64,000 bases of DNA from Teratosphaeria epicoccoides (Eukaryota > Ascomycota > Dothideomycetes > Mycosphaerellales > Teratosphaeriaceae), in the NCBI GenBank assembly GCA_021401465.1, contig JADDMT010000115.1, forward strand, positions 21,326 to 85,325, written 5' to 3'. Positions within the stretch are counted from its first letter, which is position 1. The number at the start of each line of letters is the position of its first letter. Below, piece after piece: positions 43,940-53,965 of the stretch. The position numbers and the translations under genes were made by a program. Below the pieces are notes generated by a model. The model saw only the letters and a program-made list of their open reading frames with translations, did no database searches and was not told the DNA's origin.

Positions 43940-46930
43940 CTATTTACTATAGTCATTATAGTGTCTTCTAAGTTAATATCTATTAGGTTAACTTTAGGGT
44001 TAGGGTTAGTACCTAAGCGCTATAGTTAACTTTCTCAAATTATTTCATTAGCAATAGGGTTTAGGTACATGACAGCGCTAATAGAGTTAGTAACCCTAAG
44101 GAGGTCAGGGTTACGTTCTAGAAATGGCAGTACATACCCCCTAGGGGGAGTCTACACTAGCATGATTATAAGCGGAGTTCCTACCCTCCTAGCTATTAGC
44201 TACTAAGTGACAACAGTTAGTTAGTTACTTCCTAATAGGTTTAGGGTAGGTCCTATTACTACTTCTCGCTCTCTGCTAGTCAGGACGCCCTACATTTGTC
44301 TTAAGGCTATATAGAAGTTATAGATAAGATCGTACGTTTATTCTAGTAACATCTCTAGTAGCAATTACTCTACCTCGTACACATAGTCTTAGAGGGCGTG
44401 TCTAAGGTTAACTTTGCCTAGATAATAGAAGATATCCTCGTTAAATAGGACATCCCTCGTCTAGACTACTCTCTTCTAAGATAGGATCTAAACTTAGTAA
44501 ATGTAAGAAGGGTTATAACTAACAAGATAACTAATGTACGCACGTATATTAAGCTTTATAAGCTTCAGTAGTCTGTGACTCTAATCGTCCTTGTAGATAT
44601 AGGGGTATACATAGTACCTATATACCTACATATACGAGTAATCTAGTTTACGGCTAGTAGCAAGCTTGTACGGTGTTTTCTAACCTGCGGATAAAATAGG
44701 GATATAGTTAAGGATATACGTAGGTACTATAATAATCTCGGGCTATAATTCATGCGGTAAATTAGCATGAATGCGCATTATGCATGCTACTACTAAGATA
44801 AGCGTCCTAGCACGCTTAGCTAGATTCTACTCCTACGTGTATAGTGCTGTAGTCATGAAGTCAACATAGTTATTAAGCATTATCGTCTTAAATGAAGGCG
44901 TAAATGTACTAGCATTATCCCTAATCATAGAAAATACCCTATGTCTGCAGTTATGTGTACATACGAAAATGTCATTCACAAATGCTCAGAATATTATCTT
45001 GTCTACATGTAGTATTATACAGACAAAATGTAGCTTAGTAGACATGTTAGAGGCATAGAGCATGTACCTGTCCCTGTTATAACTATCTTTTATGTATACT
45101 AAGTCTATAGATATAGTGCTAAAGGGTAAGCGTGTAGTCTTATAGCATGTAATTTAAGACACCTGTTCCTTACTCTTACTAACTACATAAGATTAGCATT
45201 CGTGCGTACGTAGTACTTTGCCCCTATGTATTATAACACCCCTAACAGCATGTTTTAGACTCTAAATGACCTTGTCATTAGCATGTCTAAATATAGCGTA
45301 GAGTTAGTCTGTAGTTATAGCATGTAGTTACCTTAGTTGTCATGAGTACTAGAAGCTACAACGTTACGTTATAAGGCATATATACTCTACTCTTATTATA
45401 TTACAGCGTACGGCTTCGTTTACTAAGACGAGCTAGCTGTCTCTTTCTAGCTATTCGAGAGGTAGTAATGCGCTAGCAGGTAGCTTAGAAGGTATGTATA
45501 GATCAAGGTATAGAAACATGTCTGTTAGTATAACTAACTAAAGCACAAATATGTAGTTCTTAGCGTCTAGGTTATACTACATTAGTGTGTTATTAAAGCC
45601 GTTAACGTATAAATGCGTGGCCTTTTTTATCTAACAAGCAGACACAATATTTAGTAGAAAGCCTAGTACATACTAAATGTCTTTAAGTCTAATGATGTGA
45701 CCCCTAACTTAGAGTAACGCATTACTAACTACAACTGCATTAAATTAGCTAGGACTAGCCTCTAGGATGTAGTCTGTTACGAGATACTTTAGCGTGAACT
45801 TAGCCTTAGTTAGATCGTTAATTATGTGCACGTCTAAGCAAGAGTCCTATACCTACATATCCTTAGTATCTACTAGCTAGTTAGTAGCAGTTATGAAGAC
45901 TTAGTAGATAGCGTTAACCTTGCTAAAAGTGACAGGAGCCCTCTCTTTTAAGGGTAGCGTTAGTGTTAGTGTAGCGTTAGCTACACTTATACTAGCAGAG
46001 GTAGCAGGAGTAGCCACACTACCTTTATAGTAATTACGTAGTACCCTCGTAGCCTTAGGGTTTCTCCTGTTAGCACGTATCTAGTAGTAGCCGGAATTTT
46101 CTTTTAAGTAGTTCATGAAGTAGTTATAATGCTTCTTGTATTTAGCGCTCCTTACATGCTCTAGGGGCTAGTTCTTAGGGTACATGACATTATAGTCATA
46201 GATGTTAGTATAACTAGTAGCTTTGCTAGTGTATTTTAAATACTTAAAAGGAGTACGTTAGCGATTAGAAGCATTCCTAGTTAATGCATTATGCATCTCC
46301 CTAGCAGCAGAGGTAGAAGCTTTAGAACTGCTAGTAGCTTGCTAAAGAGCTATTATCTAACAAGATGCAGAAGGCGTTACTTAAGAAGCATCGTTAGGGT
46401 TATGAGCGTAGTATCTCTCGTACATATCTCATGACTCTAGTAGTAAGAAGCACTTATCTTAATTACGTTCTACATTAAGCTATATCCTAAAGCTGTTATT
46501 ATACCTCTTAATAGCAAGGTAAAAATGCTTCGAGAGGTAGTAGAAGTCCTTGTAGTTAGCTTGCTACATCTTAAAGTAGAGGTTACGCTATTCTCTATAC
46601 TACTAGTACCTTGACTTTATACTATGTCCCTTCTTAAGGTTTAGTAGGGTATTATATAGCTAGTTGTCTTGTTATTCGCTACTTAGTCCTTTGTCCTTAT
46701 AGACATACTATAGGTACTCATGTATTATGATAGTATCAAGGTCTTTGCTATCTGCAAGCACTTATATTAACATACTCTCTATAATGTCTCTGTAAATGCT
46801 AGCCTGTATAAAATGACAAACAAGCGTCTAATTAGCCTTAAATTAAGCATACCTTAAGCGCTTAATCTTACTAACCTTTAGCTAAAGGTCTTGTTAAGTT
46901 ATTAACAATGCTTTAAGTTAGAGTAATACT
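43940..46930 (-). pseudogene. Copia-3 gag, protease and integrase, RT start (truncated)
   Basis: Minus strand, right to left. A gag-like region (about 46,900-46,100) includes HYNYFMNYLKENSGYY. A protease/pre-integrase part is at about 45,900-45,300 with ILTDMFLYLDLYIPSKLPAS. The integrase core (45,130-44,560) reads ISIDLVYIKDSYNRDRYMLY, then MIRDNASTFTPSF and AKRARTLILVVACIMRIHA. The distal integrase/RT linker continues to about 44,000. RT proper and the 3' LTR are lost where Gypsy-3 ends. Gene order and the integrase motif pattern assign it to Copia. Its own LTR was not found: the repeat at 46983-47342 has its own target-site duplication and is a separate insertion. Confidence 0.72.
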
Positions 46931-46982
46931 TTGTTAGAGTTAGGGTCTTCTAGCTCTATTCTAATATAGAGGTATGTATTAC

Positions 46983-47342
46983 TAATATAGATGTATATGC
47001 TATATGATATGAAAATATCTCGCAGTGTGACAGAGTAATCTGACCTTTTAGTAGGTATAAGACAGCGCTGCTTTCTGCTTATTACAGAGGTAGCGCTAAG
47101 GGTGCTTATAACCCCTGACACTCCTTAATTAGGGAAAGCATGTCTAAGCCTAACCCCGCAGGGGTACTATAGGGTCAGCGACATAGGGGCGTCCTACGTT
47201 AACAACTAATCCTACTTAGACAACATATAAGCTAACGTATTTACGAAGGACCCCCTTGCTATATGTAGCAGGGTCACTGCATGCCAAGGGCGGCCATTAG
47301 AACCCATGCGGTTCTAATAGCCCCCTAGTATTAACCGTATTA
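46983..47342 (-). mobile_element. sLTR insertion (360 bp) with TSD
   Basis: Starts TAATATAGATG and ends CGTATTA, flanked by the direct repeat ATTAC (46978-46982 and 47343-47347). It aligns end to end with 3040-3426. The perfect TSD and TAATA/TATTA inverted ends define the element precisely. It contains a CCCCGCAGGGGT-type palindrome and no coding frame. Confidence 0.8.
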
Positions 47343-48416
47343 ATTACATACTAGTTAGTATTTAATGTGTTTAATATACATGCCTTATAACTAATTTGCG
47401 TTATAGGTAGTGTCTAGTATCTTGTTGTCTCTATCTGTATTAGTTAGTAGAGTAGTAGTTACATTTAGTGTTAGTGTAAGAGTAGTAACAGGCTAGTATA
47501 CGCATACTTCTTCTAGTAGTAAATATAGCAGCTTGTCTAGGTCTATATAGGACTACATTCCTAGCATTAGACTATAGTATTCTTATAGCTATAGTAGCTA
47601 CTAGTTAAAGACTTTTAGTAATGTCAGGATAGTTTAATTCTAGCTAAAGTTAGCTAGTATAGTAGAAGCATCTTAATAGCCTCCTTTTACAAGCATAGTA
47701 AGAAGGTTATATTTAGTTAGTTATATTAAGATATCTAAGAAGGTCTATCTGCAAAATAGTAACTACTAGCTAAGGTAAAAATCTAGTGTTAGCGCTAGCT
47801 AATTAGCTAGTAAGCTATTTACATGACATGATCTCAGAAATCTTTTTAAGAGTATTTTATAACTCTTTAAGTACTTTTAATAGCATGTATGTACCTACCT
47901 ATTTAGGGTAGCCTATTCTAAATACTTGTATTTTATAGCTACAAAGTTTCTTAACTTAGCTGTTAGTAAATAAGCTATTTTTGCTTAAAAACATGTTATT
48001 TACTTCTACTCTAAGGAGAACTATGTATCTTATAACTACTAATTTTCTTTACCTAGCTATTAGTGAATAAGCTGTACTTGCTTATAAATGCTTCATTTAC
48101 CTCTACTCTAAGGAGAACTATAACCTTAGCTAGGTATGTCTCTAAGACAGACTAAGTTAGAGATTAATAGTTAGCTAGGAGTAGATTATCCTTGCATGGC
48201 TCTTAGCTAACTTTTTACTAACTATCTACCTACATAAGTAGTCTCTTCTTGTAGAAATCTTGAAGACAAATTTCATCTGTGCCTAGCAAGGAGCAGTTTA
48301 TCCTAATAGGCCCCTAGCTAGTTTTCTGGCGACTATTTACCTGCATTAGCAGCCTCTTCTTGTAAGAATTTTGGAGACATATTAAGAATGTCCTCGTAAA
48401 GGATTTTGGAATGACT
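47343..48416. repeat. AT-rich spacer with local direct duplications
   Basis: About 1.07 kb without a gene. Two imperfect tandem copies of a roughly 98-bp unit lie at about 47,945-48,123 (both contain CTACTCTAAGGAGAACTAT). A second pair, at about 48,200-48,275 and 48,320-48,395, contains CTCTTCTTGTA. RIP-like composition fades towards 48.4 kb. Confidence 0.6.
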
Positions 48417-48690
48417 AACGCATAGTCGACGTAGTGACGAGACAGTCGACGCTAGAACAGAGCTGTCAACGCTACGACAAAGCAGTCAACATAGTGACAA
48501 GACAGTCAACGCTGTGACAAAGCAGTCAACATGGTGACGAGACAGTCAAGATAGTGACAAGACTGTCAACGCTGTCCAACGCAGTGACGAACAGTCGACA
48601 TAGTGACAAGACAGTCCATACAGTGACCAGACAGTCAACGTAGTCAACGTAGTGACGGAGCAGTCAACCTCATAAGAAAGCAGTTACCTC
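48417..48690. repeat. Minisatellite of about 21-bp units upstream of the protease gene
   Basis: About a dozen degenerate copies built on GACAAGACAGTCAAC alternating with GTAGTGAC/GCTGTGAC. Variants carry GTCGAC. The array marks the boundary between RIP-mutated sequence and the normal-composition island and ends about 150 bp before the start codon at 48844. Confidence 0.8.
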
Positions 48691-48843
48691 CGCGTTCCCT
48701 CGTCGCGACTTCCCTCACGCGGGTGCACCGCGCCTGGCTAACGGGATGACTCGTGCCTTCCATCTGCTCCTCCACGACCTCATCCTGAATCATTCTTCCA
48801 TCCTCACCACCGTATTCTGACCCGACATCATGATCTACTTACC

Positions 48844-51273
48844 ATGTCGGCCGACGACGCCATCGCTAGCGGTAGCGCGGTGCCGCCGCCGCCGCTCCCA
48901 TCACCACTGGCCAGACGGGTGTCTGAAATCGGCGCCCTTTCGAAAGAGTACCTTGAGAAAACATCAGATGAGCTCTTGAAAGTTTTCCAAGAGGTCCACG
49001 AATTTGATCCGTCTCGACGACCATCCGCAATTTTGCTACCAGACTTCTCAAGAGACCTCGATGCGCTGCTTCATTCGCGTGTCGGCCACAATGAAAAGAC
49101 ACGGCGTAATCTCAACGGGCTCAGAAAAGGCCCTTGGTCCTTGCGGCCATGCGAGATTATCTGCTACTTTGGACTTGAGACAGCATGCTCTCAAAACTCT
49201 GTCAGGGACTTGAGAGTAATGAGCGATGTGACCGAGCTCAATACAGCATTACGATTGATCACCAGCGAGCGACGACAGCGCGTCGAAGTTGGCTGCAACA
49301 CGAAAAACGTTTCCAGAGTCGATAAGTTCATAGCGCACGACTTCAAGCGCGCTTTGGCGAGCTTCAACGTGCAAGTGGGCAGGAGGAAGCGCTCTCACGC
49401 TGAGGCTGAAGACGTGGACGAAGACGACGCTGACGACGATGCCGACCTCGAGCTAAGCAACAATGCACAGGATGCATTCGAGCATACGCCAAGCAGGCGC
49501 GGCCGCAAACGTCATCGCAGCCGCCACTCCGTTGAGGCGTCAATCTCGCAATCACCTCGACCTTCAACACCACCCTCAGTCCCAGAACCTGAGCAAGGCC
49601 GCCATTATCTGCCTGCTATATCTGATCGCGATCACTCGGGCGAGATCGCATATGATCTTGACTACTCTGCAGACAGTGACTATGGCGTGGGCCAGGACTA
49701 CGACGAACCTGGCGATCGTCATTTGGCCCCTATTCCCGAGGCGCCCGACGAGAGCAGTTTGATACATGGGAAGGTCGAGGAGGGCGCTCTTATCCATGAA
49801 CGGTCCAAGAATGGTACCCTGATCCATGAGAAGCCGGAAGAGAGCCCTGTTGTTGATCAGGAGCTTGAGGACACTTCAAGCCGAGATTCAGCTTTTTCTA
49901 CTTCATCCGCTGCTCATGCCGAGGCAGCTAATACCCTTGCATTCGTCGGCGAAGCTGCAAACACGAGCACGAGGAACGGCATCAATGAAACGAAGGAGCC
50001 GCCATTGGGCAAGCGCAAAGAGTCCTCGTCACTGCGATCAAATACCACAGCCCGGACAGATCATGCTGGACCCAAAGTCGTGAAAGACGCAGCACCGGCC
50101 GAAGCTGCTGGAGATGCCATAGCCCGGACAGATCATGCTGGACAGGTAACCTTGCGAAAGTCGAATCCGCGAGGCTCACAAGTCCACCTCTCCCAGACAG
50201 TACTGCCGCACGGCGCTCCGAGCCACTTAGCTCGCTTCCTCCCAGGAGGATGGCTCTCTAACAACTGCATCGTCTTTGCGCATGACATCGCACACGGGGC
50301 GTGGCAGAGCAAAGATGCACGAGTTCGTCTGCTTGAAGCCACCATCGATGAAGAGTCCCCGCATTCAAGGACGCAATTGACTTTGAGAGACAGCAACAAG
50401 CAGCTTGTCTTCCTGGTCCACCTCCGTAACCATTGGGTAGCTGGCCTGTTTGACATTGTCACTAGCACCGTGCAGTTTTACGACTCTCTTGGCGACAATG
50501 CCTATCGCGAGCGTGGCTGGCAGGCCTTTCAGCGACAAGTCGTCTTTCAATCACAGGAGACTCGTCACGAGATCTTGCCGCCAGATGAGAGGAGCCTGGC
50601 ACATGAGCCGCCGCAAGCCCTCGCCAAACAAGATGACTCGGCCTCATGTGGCGTGTTTGCCAGTGTGTACTGTCTGGCGCTTGCGAAGGGGAAACCGTTG
50701 CCCACCTCTCTTGACGTATCGCTGTGGCGGTGGATACTGTCGTTGCTTGCAAGTCAATCCCAGGGTTGGCCCAGTATGCAAATGTCTGAGTTCGAGCTGG
50801 ACAGAATCCTGGGCCCGCCGTCTTCCCGTCAACATGATCACGATATGGCGGCATTGGTGGCGAGAGAAGCTGGAGACCTGAAAGTCGCCACTCAGAACTT
50901 GCAGCAAGTGGCTGACCGGCTCACAGCTCTACAGGAGGCGCAAGGTCTGGTAGGCATTGGCCAGTCTGATGAGCGCCAGGCCCAGCTTGATCAGCGCGCA
51001 TACCAGGAGAGGCTTATAGGTACCTTGGAGGGCGCTCCAGCCGGCATCGACAACACCAAAGCTCTCGCGAAAGCTCGCGCACGGCTAGAGGCATTTGGGG
51101 ATGCAATCGAGCGTGCAGATGCACGGCTCCAGGCCCTGGAGCCTATTGCCGGACAGCTGGCCATTCTTGAGGCACAGCTCAAAGAGAGTAGGGGTGAGTT
51201 GGAGGCGGACATTGAGGTGCGGCGGGCGAGGCTGCGGCAGGCGAAGGATGCGCTGGAGGCCGCTCTTGCTTGA
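48844..51273 (+). CDS. Ulp1-type (peptidase C48) cysteine protease-like protein, 809 aa
   Basis: An intact single-exon ORF; the ATG sits in an ACCATGTC context. Residues about 180-450 are low-complexity and acidic/basic. They include three LIH-containing repeats (about 306-335) and two copies of ARTDHAG (about 403 and 427). Residues about 455-640 form the protease domain. The catalytic layout is His530 (NHWVAGLFD), Asp547 (FYDSLG), Gln596 and Cys602 (KQDDSASCGVFA). The His-Asp gap of 17 and Gln-Cys gap of 6 equal those of yeast Ulp1. This family cleaves SUMO or related ubiquitin-like proteins at the nucleus or nuclear pore. Residues about 670-805 are a long Ala/Leu/Arg/Glu-rich coiled coil. 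Codon use and base composition are normal, unlike the flanking TE sequence. SUMO specificity is unproven; fungal genomes also carry expanded Ulp1-like genes of unknown role. Confidence 0.9.
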   Translation: MSADDAIASGSAVPPPPLPSPLARRVSEIGALSKEYLEKTSDELLKVFQEVHEFDPSRRPSAILLPDFSRDLDALLHSRVGHNEKTRRNLNGLRKGPWSLRPCEIICYFGLETACSQNSVRDLRVMSDVTELNTALRLITSERRQRVEVGCNTKNVSRVDKFIAHDFKRALASFNVQVGRRKRSHAEAEDVDEDDADDDADLELSNNAQDAFEHTPSRRGRKRHRSRHSVEASISQSPRPSTPPSVPEPEQGRHYLPAISDRDHSGEIAYDLDYSADSDYGVGQDYDEPGDRHLAPIPEAPDESSLIHGKVEEGALIHERSKNGTLIHEKPEESPVVDQELEDTSSRDSAFSTSSAAHAEAANTLAFVGEAANTSTRNGINETKEPPLGKRKESSSLRSNTTARTDHAGPKVVKDAAPAEAAGDAIARTDHAGQVTLRKSNPRGSQVHLSQTVLPHGAPSHLARFLPGGWLSNNCIVFAHDIAHGAWQSKDARVRLLEATIDEESPHSRTQLTLRDSNKQLVFLVHLRNHWVAGLFDIVTSTVQFYDSLGDNAYRERGWQAFQRQVVFQSQETRHEILPPDERSLAHEPPQALAKQDDSASCGVFASVYCLALAKGKPLPTSLDVSLWRWILSLLASQSQGWPSMQMSEFELDRILGPPSSRQHDHDMAALVAREAGDLKVATQNLQQVADRLTALQEAQGLVGIGQSDERQAQLDQRAYQERLIGTLEGAPAGIDNTKALAKARARLEAFGDAIERADARLQALEPIAGQLAILEAQLKESRGELEADIEVRRARLRQAKDALEAALA

Positions 51274-52987
51274 TGGGAGTCTATGGACAGTGTTTGTCCG
51301 TGTGATAGCGCAGAAGGTGTCGTATGTTCAGGAAGACAACTGCGCAGACATGTATCAGTGTAGCTGTCGATTCCTGCTGCAATGCGGCTGCTCATAAGCC
51401 TGGCCTATTTGTGCAAGTGCACTAATAGTTTGAAGACTTCGCCGCAACCCTTTGCTGCTCCGCCGAGCAGGACGTATCCGCCTTGGGAGACATGGACCGT
51501 AGATCATCAAAGTACTGGTTGTCGAGCCAGCCGTTGTCTTGCCACGCTGCGCCACACTAGTAGACCTTGGCAAGCATATCGTGAGGCAAGCATTTGAGAG
51601 GAAAAGCCTCCGAGAACAGCGCATTCAATGTATCGGCAAGCATGAGAGGCAGCCGTCGCCAACAGCATCACCAATTGAAGCAAGCACTTTCAGACCCAAC
51701 TTTGCAAACACTTTCGCAGGTGCAAGACACTATCAAACTGCTGTCGTTACTGCCATCACCTACGATCCAGCACTTCAAGCCAAATCATCAACATCGTACT
51801 AGAACATGCACCTCCATCGCCATACGTACCCACATCACGACTTTCACTCCTGACGATCATACGCATCCTCCTCCCTGTTATCTTCTGTGTCTCGCCCTCA
51901 GCATGCTTCGCTTTGATCCCCGCCATCTCGATCCTGCTCTTCGCTTCACCCACAGCACGCGCGGTAATCTCCATGGCCTCCGGAGCATGGTGAAGCTCCG
52001 CAACCATCTCTCCGTGCTCGCCTTTGCCACCCGCAGCATCCACAACGAGCTGGTCGTGCTAGGATTTGGTCATGGAGTCAGAGGCGTTACTGGCTGGCTG
52101 GGACCGAATGGCGACTGTGGTGCACACCGTCATAGTGCATCTGGCGCAGCATCGTCGAAGAAGCTGTCGAAGTCATCCGCAATAGTGGGGATGCCATGTC
52201 GCTGACGGTAGTCGCCTTCGGCAATACTCCTCACTGCACTCCCTCGCTACATTCGCGTGTTCGCCCAGTTTGTTCTTGTTGTCGTTGTCCTCTGACTGCT
52301 TCGTCTTCCTTCCCTTCTGCGCGTCTGCGGCCATGTCGCTGTAAATATTGCTGCTCTTTTGGTGGTTGTGATTGTCAGGTGTGTCGGAACGGCGAAAAAT
52401 TTATTGGGGCCGCGTTTCCAACGTTATCGGGGCACGAATAACGACCTCAAAAATTTTTCGGGGCAGGATTTTCCTCCCCTAACAAGCTACCTACGTCGTC
52501 CCTTTCCGCAACACACCACAGGCACCTGCCGCCGCTCGAGTATGGTCGCAGTCAGTACCTCCACCGAAGTACGATACCACCGAGCAGTTTAAAGTTGAAC
52601 ACGGACCCCTTCGCAAACGCTAGACCTTCAGATGGCGACTACATGCCTGCGTGCTTCGTTGGCGGGCACCCGAAGATGCTGTCGTGCACAGAACGCGCTC
52701 CTGACGTCATAGCAAATCTGTATGTATGGTGTAGACAGAGCGATATGGAGCAATGAGTACCGTTGTGTATTATGAGTCTGCATCGAGGATAAACGTGGAC
52801 AAGATGACTAGGGATTGACTTGCTGCAGCGCAGGCGCACATGCGTATGCCGCGCACGCAATGCGGGACATTCATTTTACATATTTCACGCTGCCGGGCAT
52901 ATCCTCTAGGTTTTCTGCTCGTTCACGTCTACATACGACACTCGCAGCGGAGCATCATAATTGTCGGAGACCGTTTCGCCCAACACT
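51274..52987. other. Island intergenic DNA, possible minus-strand gene relic
   Basis: No confident gene. On the minus strand, about 52,200-51,760 has coding character (IADDFDSFFDDAAPDAL near 52,170; GEMVAELHHAPEAMEITARA near 52,000), but in different frames with an intervening TAG and no clear start. It may be exons or a decayed gene. A 203-codon plus-strand frame at 51,594-52,205 has no protein-like features and is not called. There is no RIP signature here. Confidence 0.4.
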
Positions 52988-53343
52988 ATGCCCGCTACCA
53001 CGAACTCCCACGCCGCAGCTATGAGCAACAACAACAATTCTTTGACCAGCAAAAACGATGCTACACTCCAAGCCATTCACCGCCGCAATCAGCGGCATGC
53101 TCGCGAAGCCATCCAGGAGACGAATGAGGTTCTCGCATTAGCCGAAGAGCTCCTATCCACAGACTCAAGGAATCCATCAGATTTTTCGAGGAGATGCCGA
53201 TGCTTAATCATGATACCGACAATGCCAAGGACTTTCATCTCATGCACCTGAACGACACATTGCCTAAGCTACTCGGAATCGGTGACGATCTAATGGAGGC
53301 CAAGCAGAGTATTAAGCATGAATCCGATCGCGGCGCGGACTAA
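52988..53343 (+). CDS. Small coiled-coil hypothetical protein with apparent frameshift
   Basis: From ATG 52988 the frame gives an Asn/Ser/Ala-rich start, then a helical stretch with HRRNQRHAREAIQETNEVL and ALAEELLST (to about 53,160). The coding pattern then moves to another frame: RLKESIRFFEEMPMLNHD, DFHLMHLNDTLPKLLGIGDD and EAKQSIKHESDRGAD, stop at 53341-53343. The total is about 118 residues. The change needs a one- or two-base shift near 53,160 and is too tight for an intron. It may be a sequencing error, a true frameshift (pseudogene) or programmed. No known domain is seen. The helical character on both sides argues for a real gene. Confidence 0.5.
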
Positions 53344-53965
53344 GGTACAGCAAACAGAGCATGAGGACTCCTGACTCGCTGCTGACTTCATGTTGCTAGG
53401 CACTTGACACCTACTGTGACTAACCTAGGCAAGCATAGTGGAATGATGAATGTTTGGCACAAGGCATGGTGGGACATCGTCGTGGTGTGGAGAGGATGGC
53501 TGTGGGTGCATGAGCGAAAATCGAGCAGAACGCCTTCTGGTGATGTCGCAGTTGCATGACGCAAATACTTTTTAGCCTGAATCTTCAAGGCCGGGCTTCT
53601 TGATCCAGGAGACCGCCGATGTCTCCATCTTCCGTGTTTATACGCTTGTACTTCACACAACTTGAGCAACGTGCAGGCGACTCTACTTCCGACGAACACA
53701 TCTACAAGGTTGCGAGGATGTTTTTGATAATGCATCCTCGACATCCAGACATGAACCCCATGATAAGAGGAAGTGCGCACATAGAGAATAGTCCTGTATG
53801 ACGAGACGTGTTGAGAAATGAAGCATCAGCTTTGGCTGTGCTCCGTCATGGCACATGTGAAAAGCGTCTCGTGTCCACTGCGGTCTGCTACACGATTCAT
53901 GGCCCTCCTGCTAACGAACCAAGCTGCGGACTATTCCCCGCGACAGAAGAGCCGCATGACAGCGT
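53344..53965. other. Intergenic, no gene seen
   Basis: About 600 bp between the small coiled-coil gene and the convergent minus-strand gene. Overlapping short open frames on both strands lack protein-like composition. Confidence 0.5.

Noticed and set aside
43985..44010. TTAGGGTTAGGGTTAG, telomere-like
   Set aside because: Only about two and a half units, inside Copia-3 coding homology; no array, so not a telomere or reliable interstitial telomere.
46983..47342. sLTR as the 5' LTR of Copia-3
   Set aside because: It has its own perfect ATTAC duplication on both sides, so it is a separate insertion.
48866..51624. Many open frames overlapping the protease gene on both strands
   Set aside because: GC-rich coding DNA produces them; the 809-residue frame has the catalytic motifs and explains the region.
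51594..52205. 203-codon plus-strand open frame
   Set aside because: No start context, no domain or helical pattern, His/Pro/Ser-rich random-like composition; probably the shadow of minus-strand coding.
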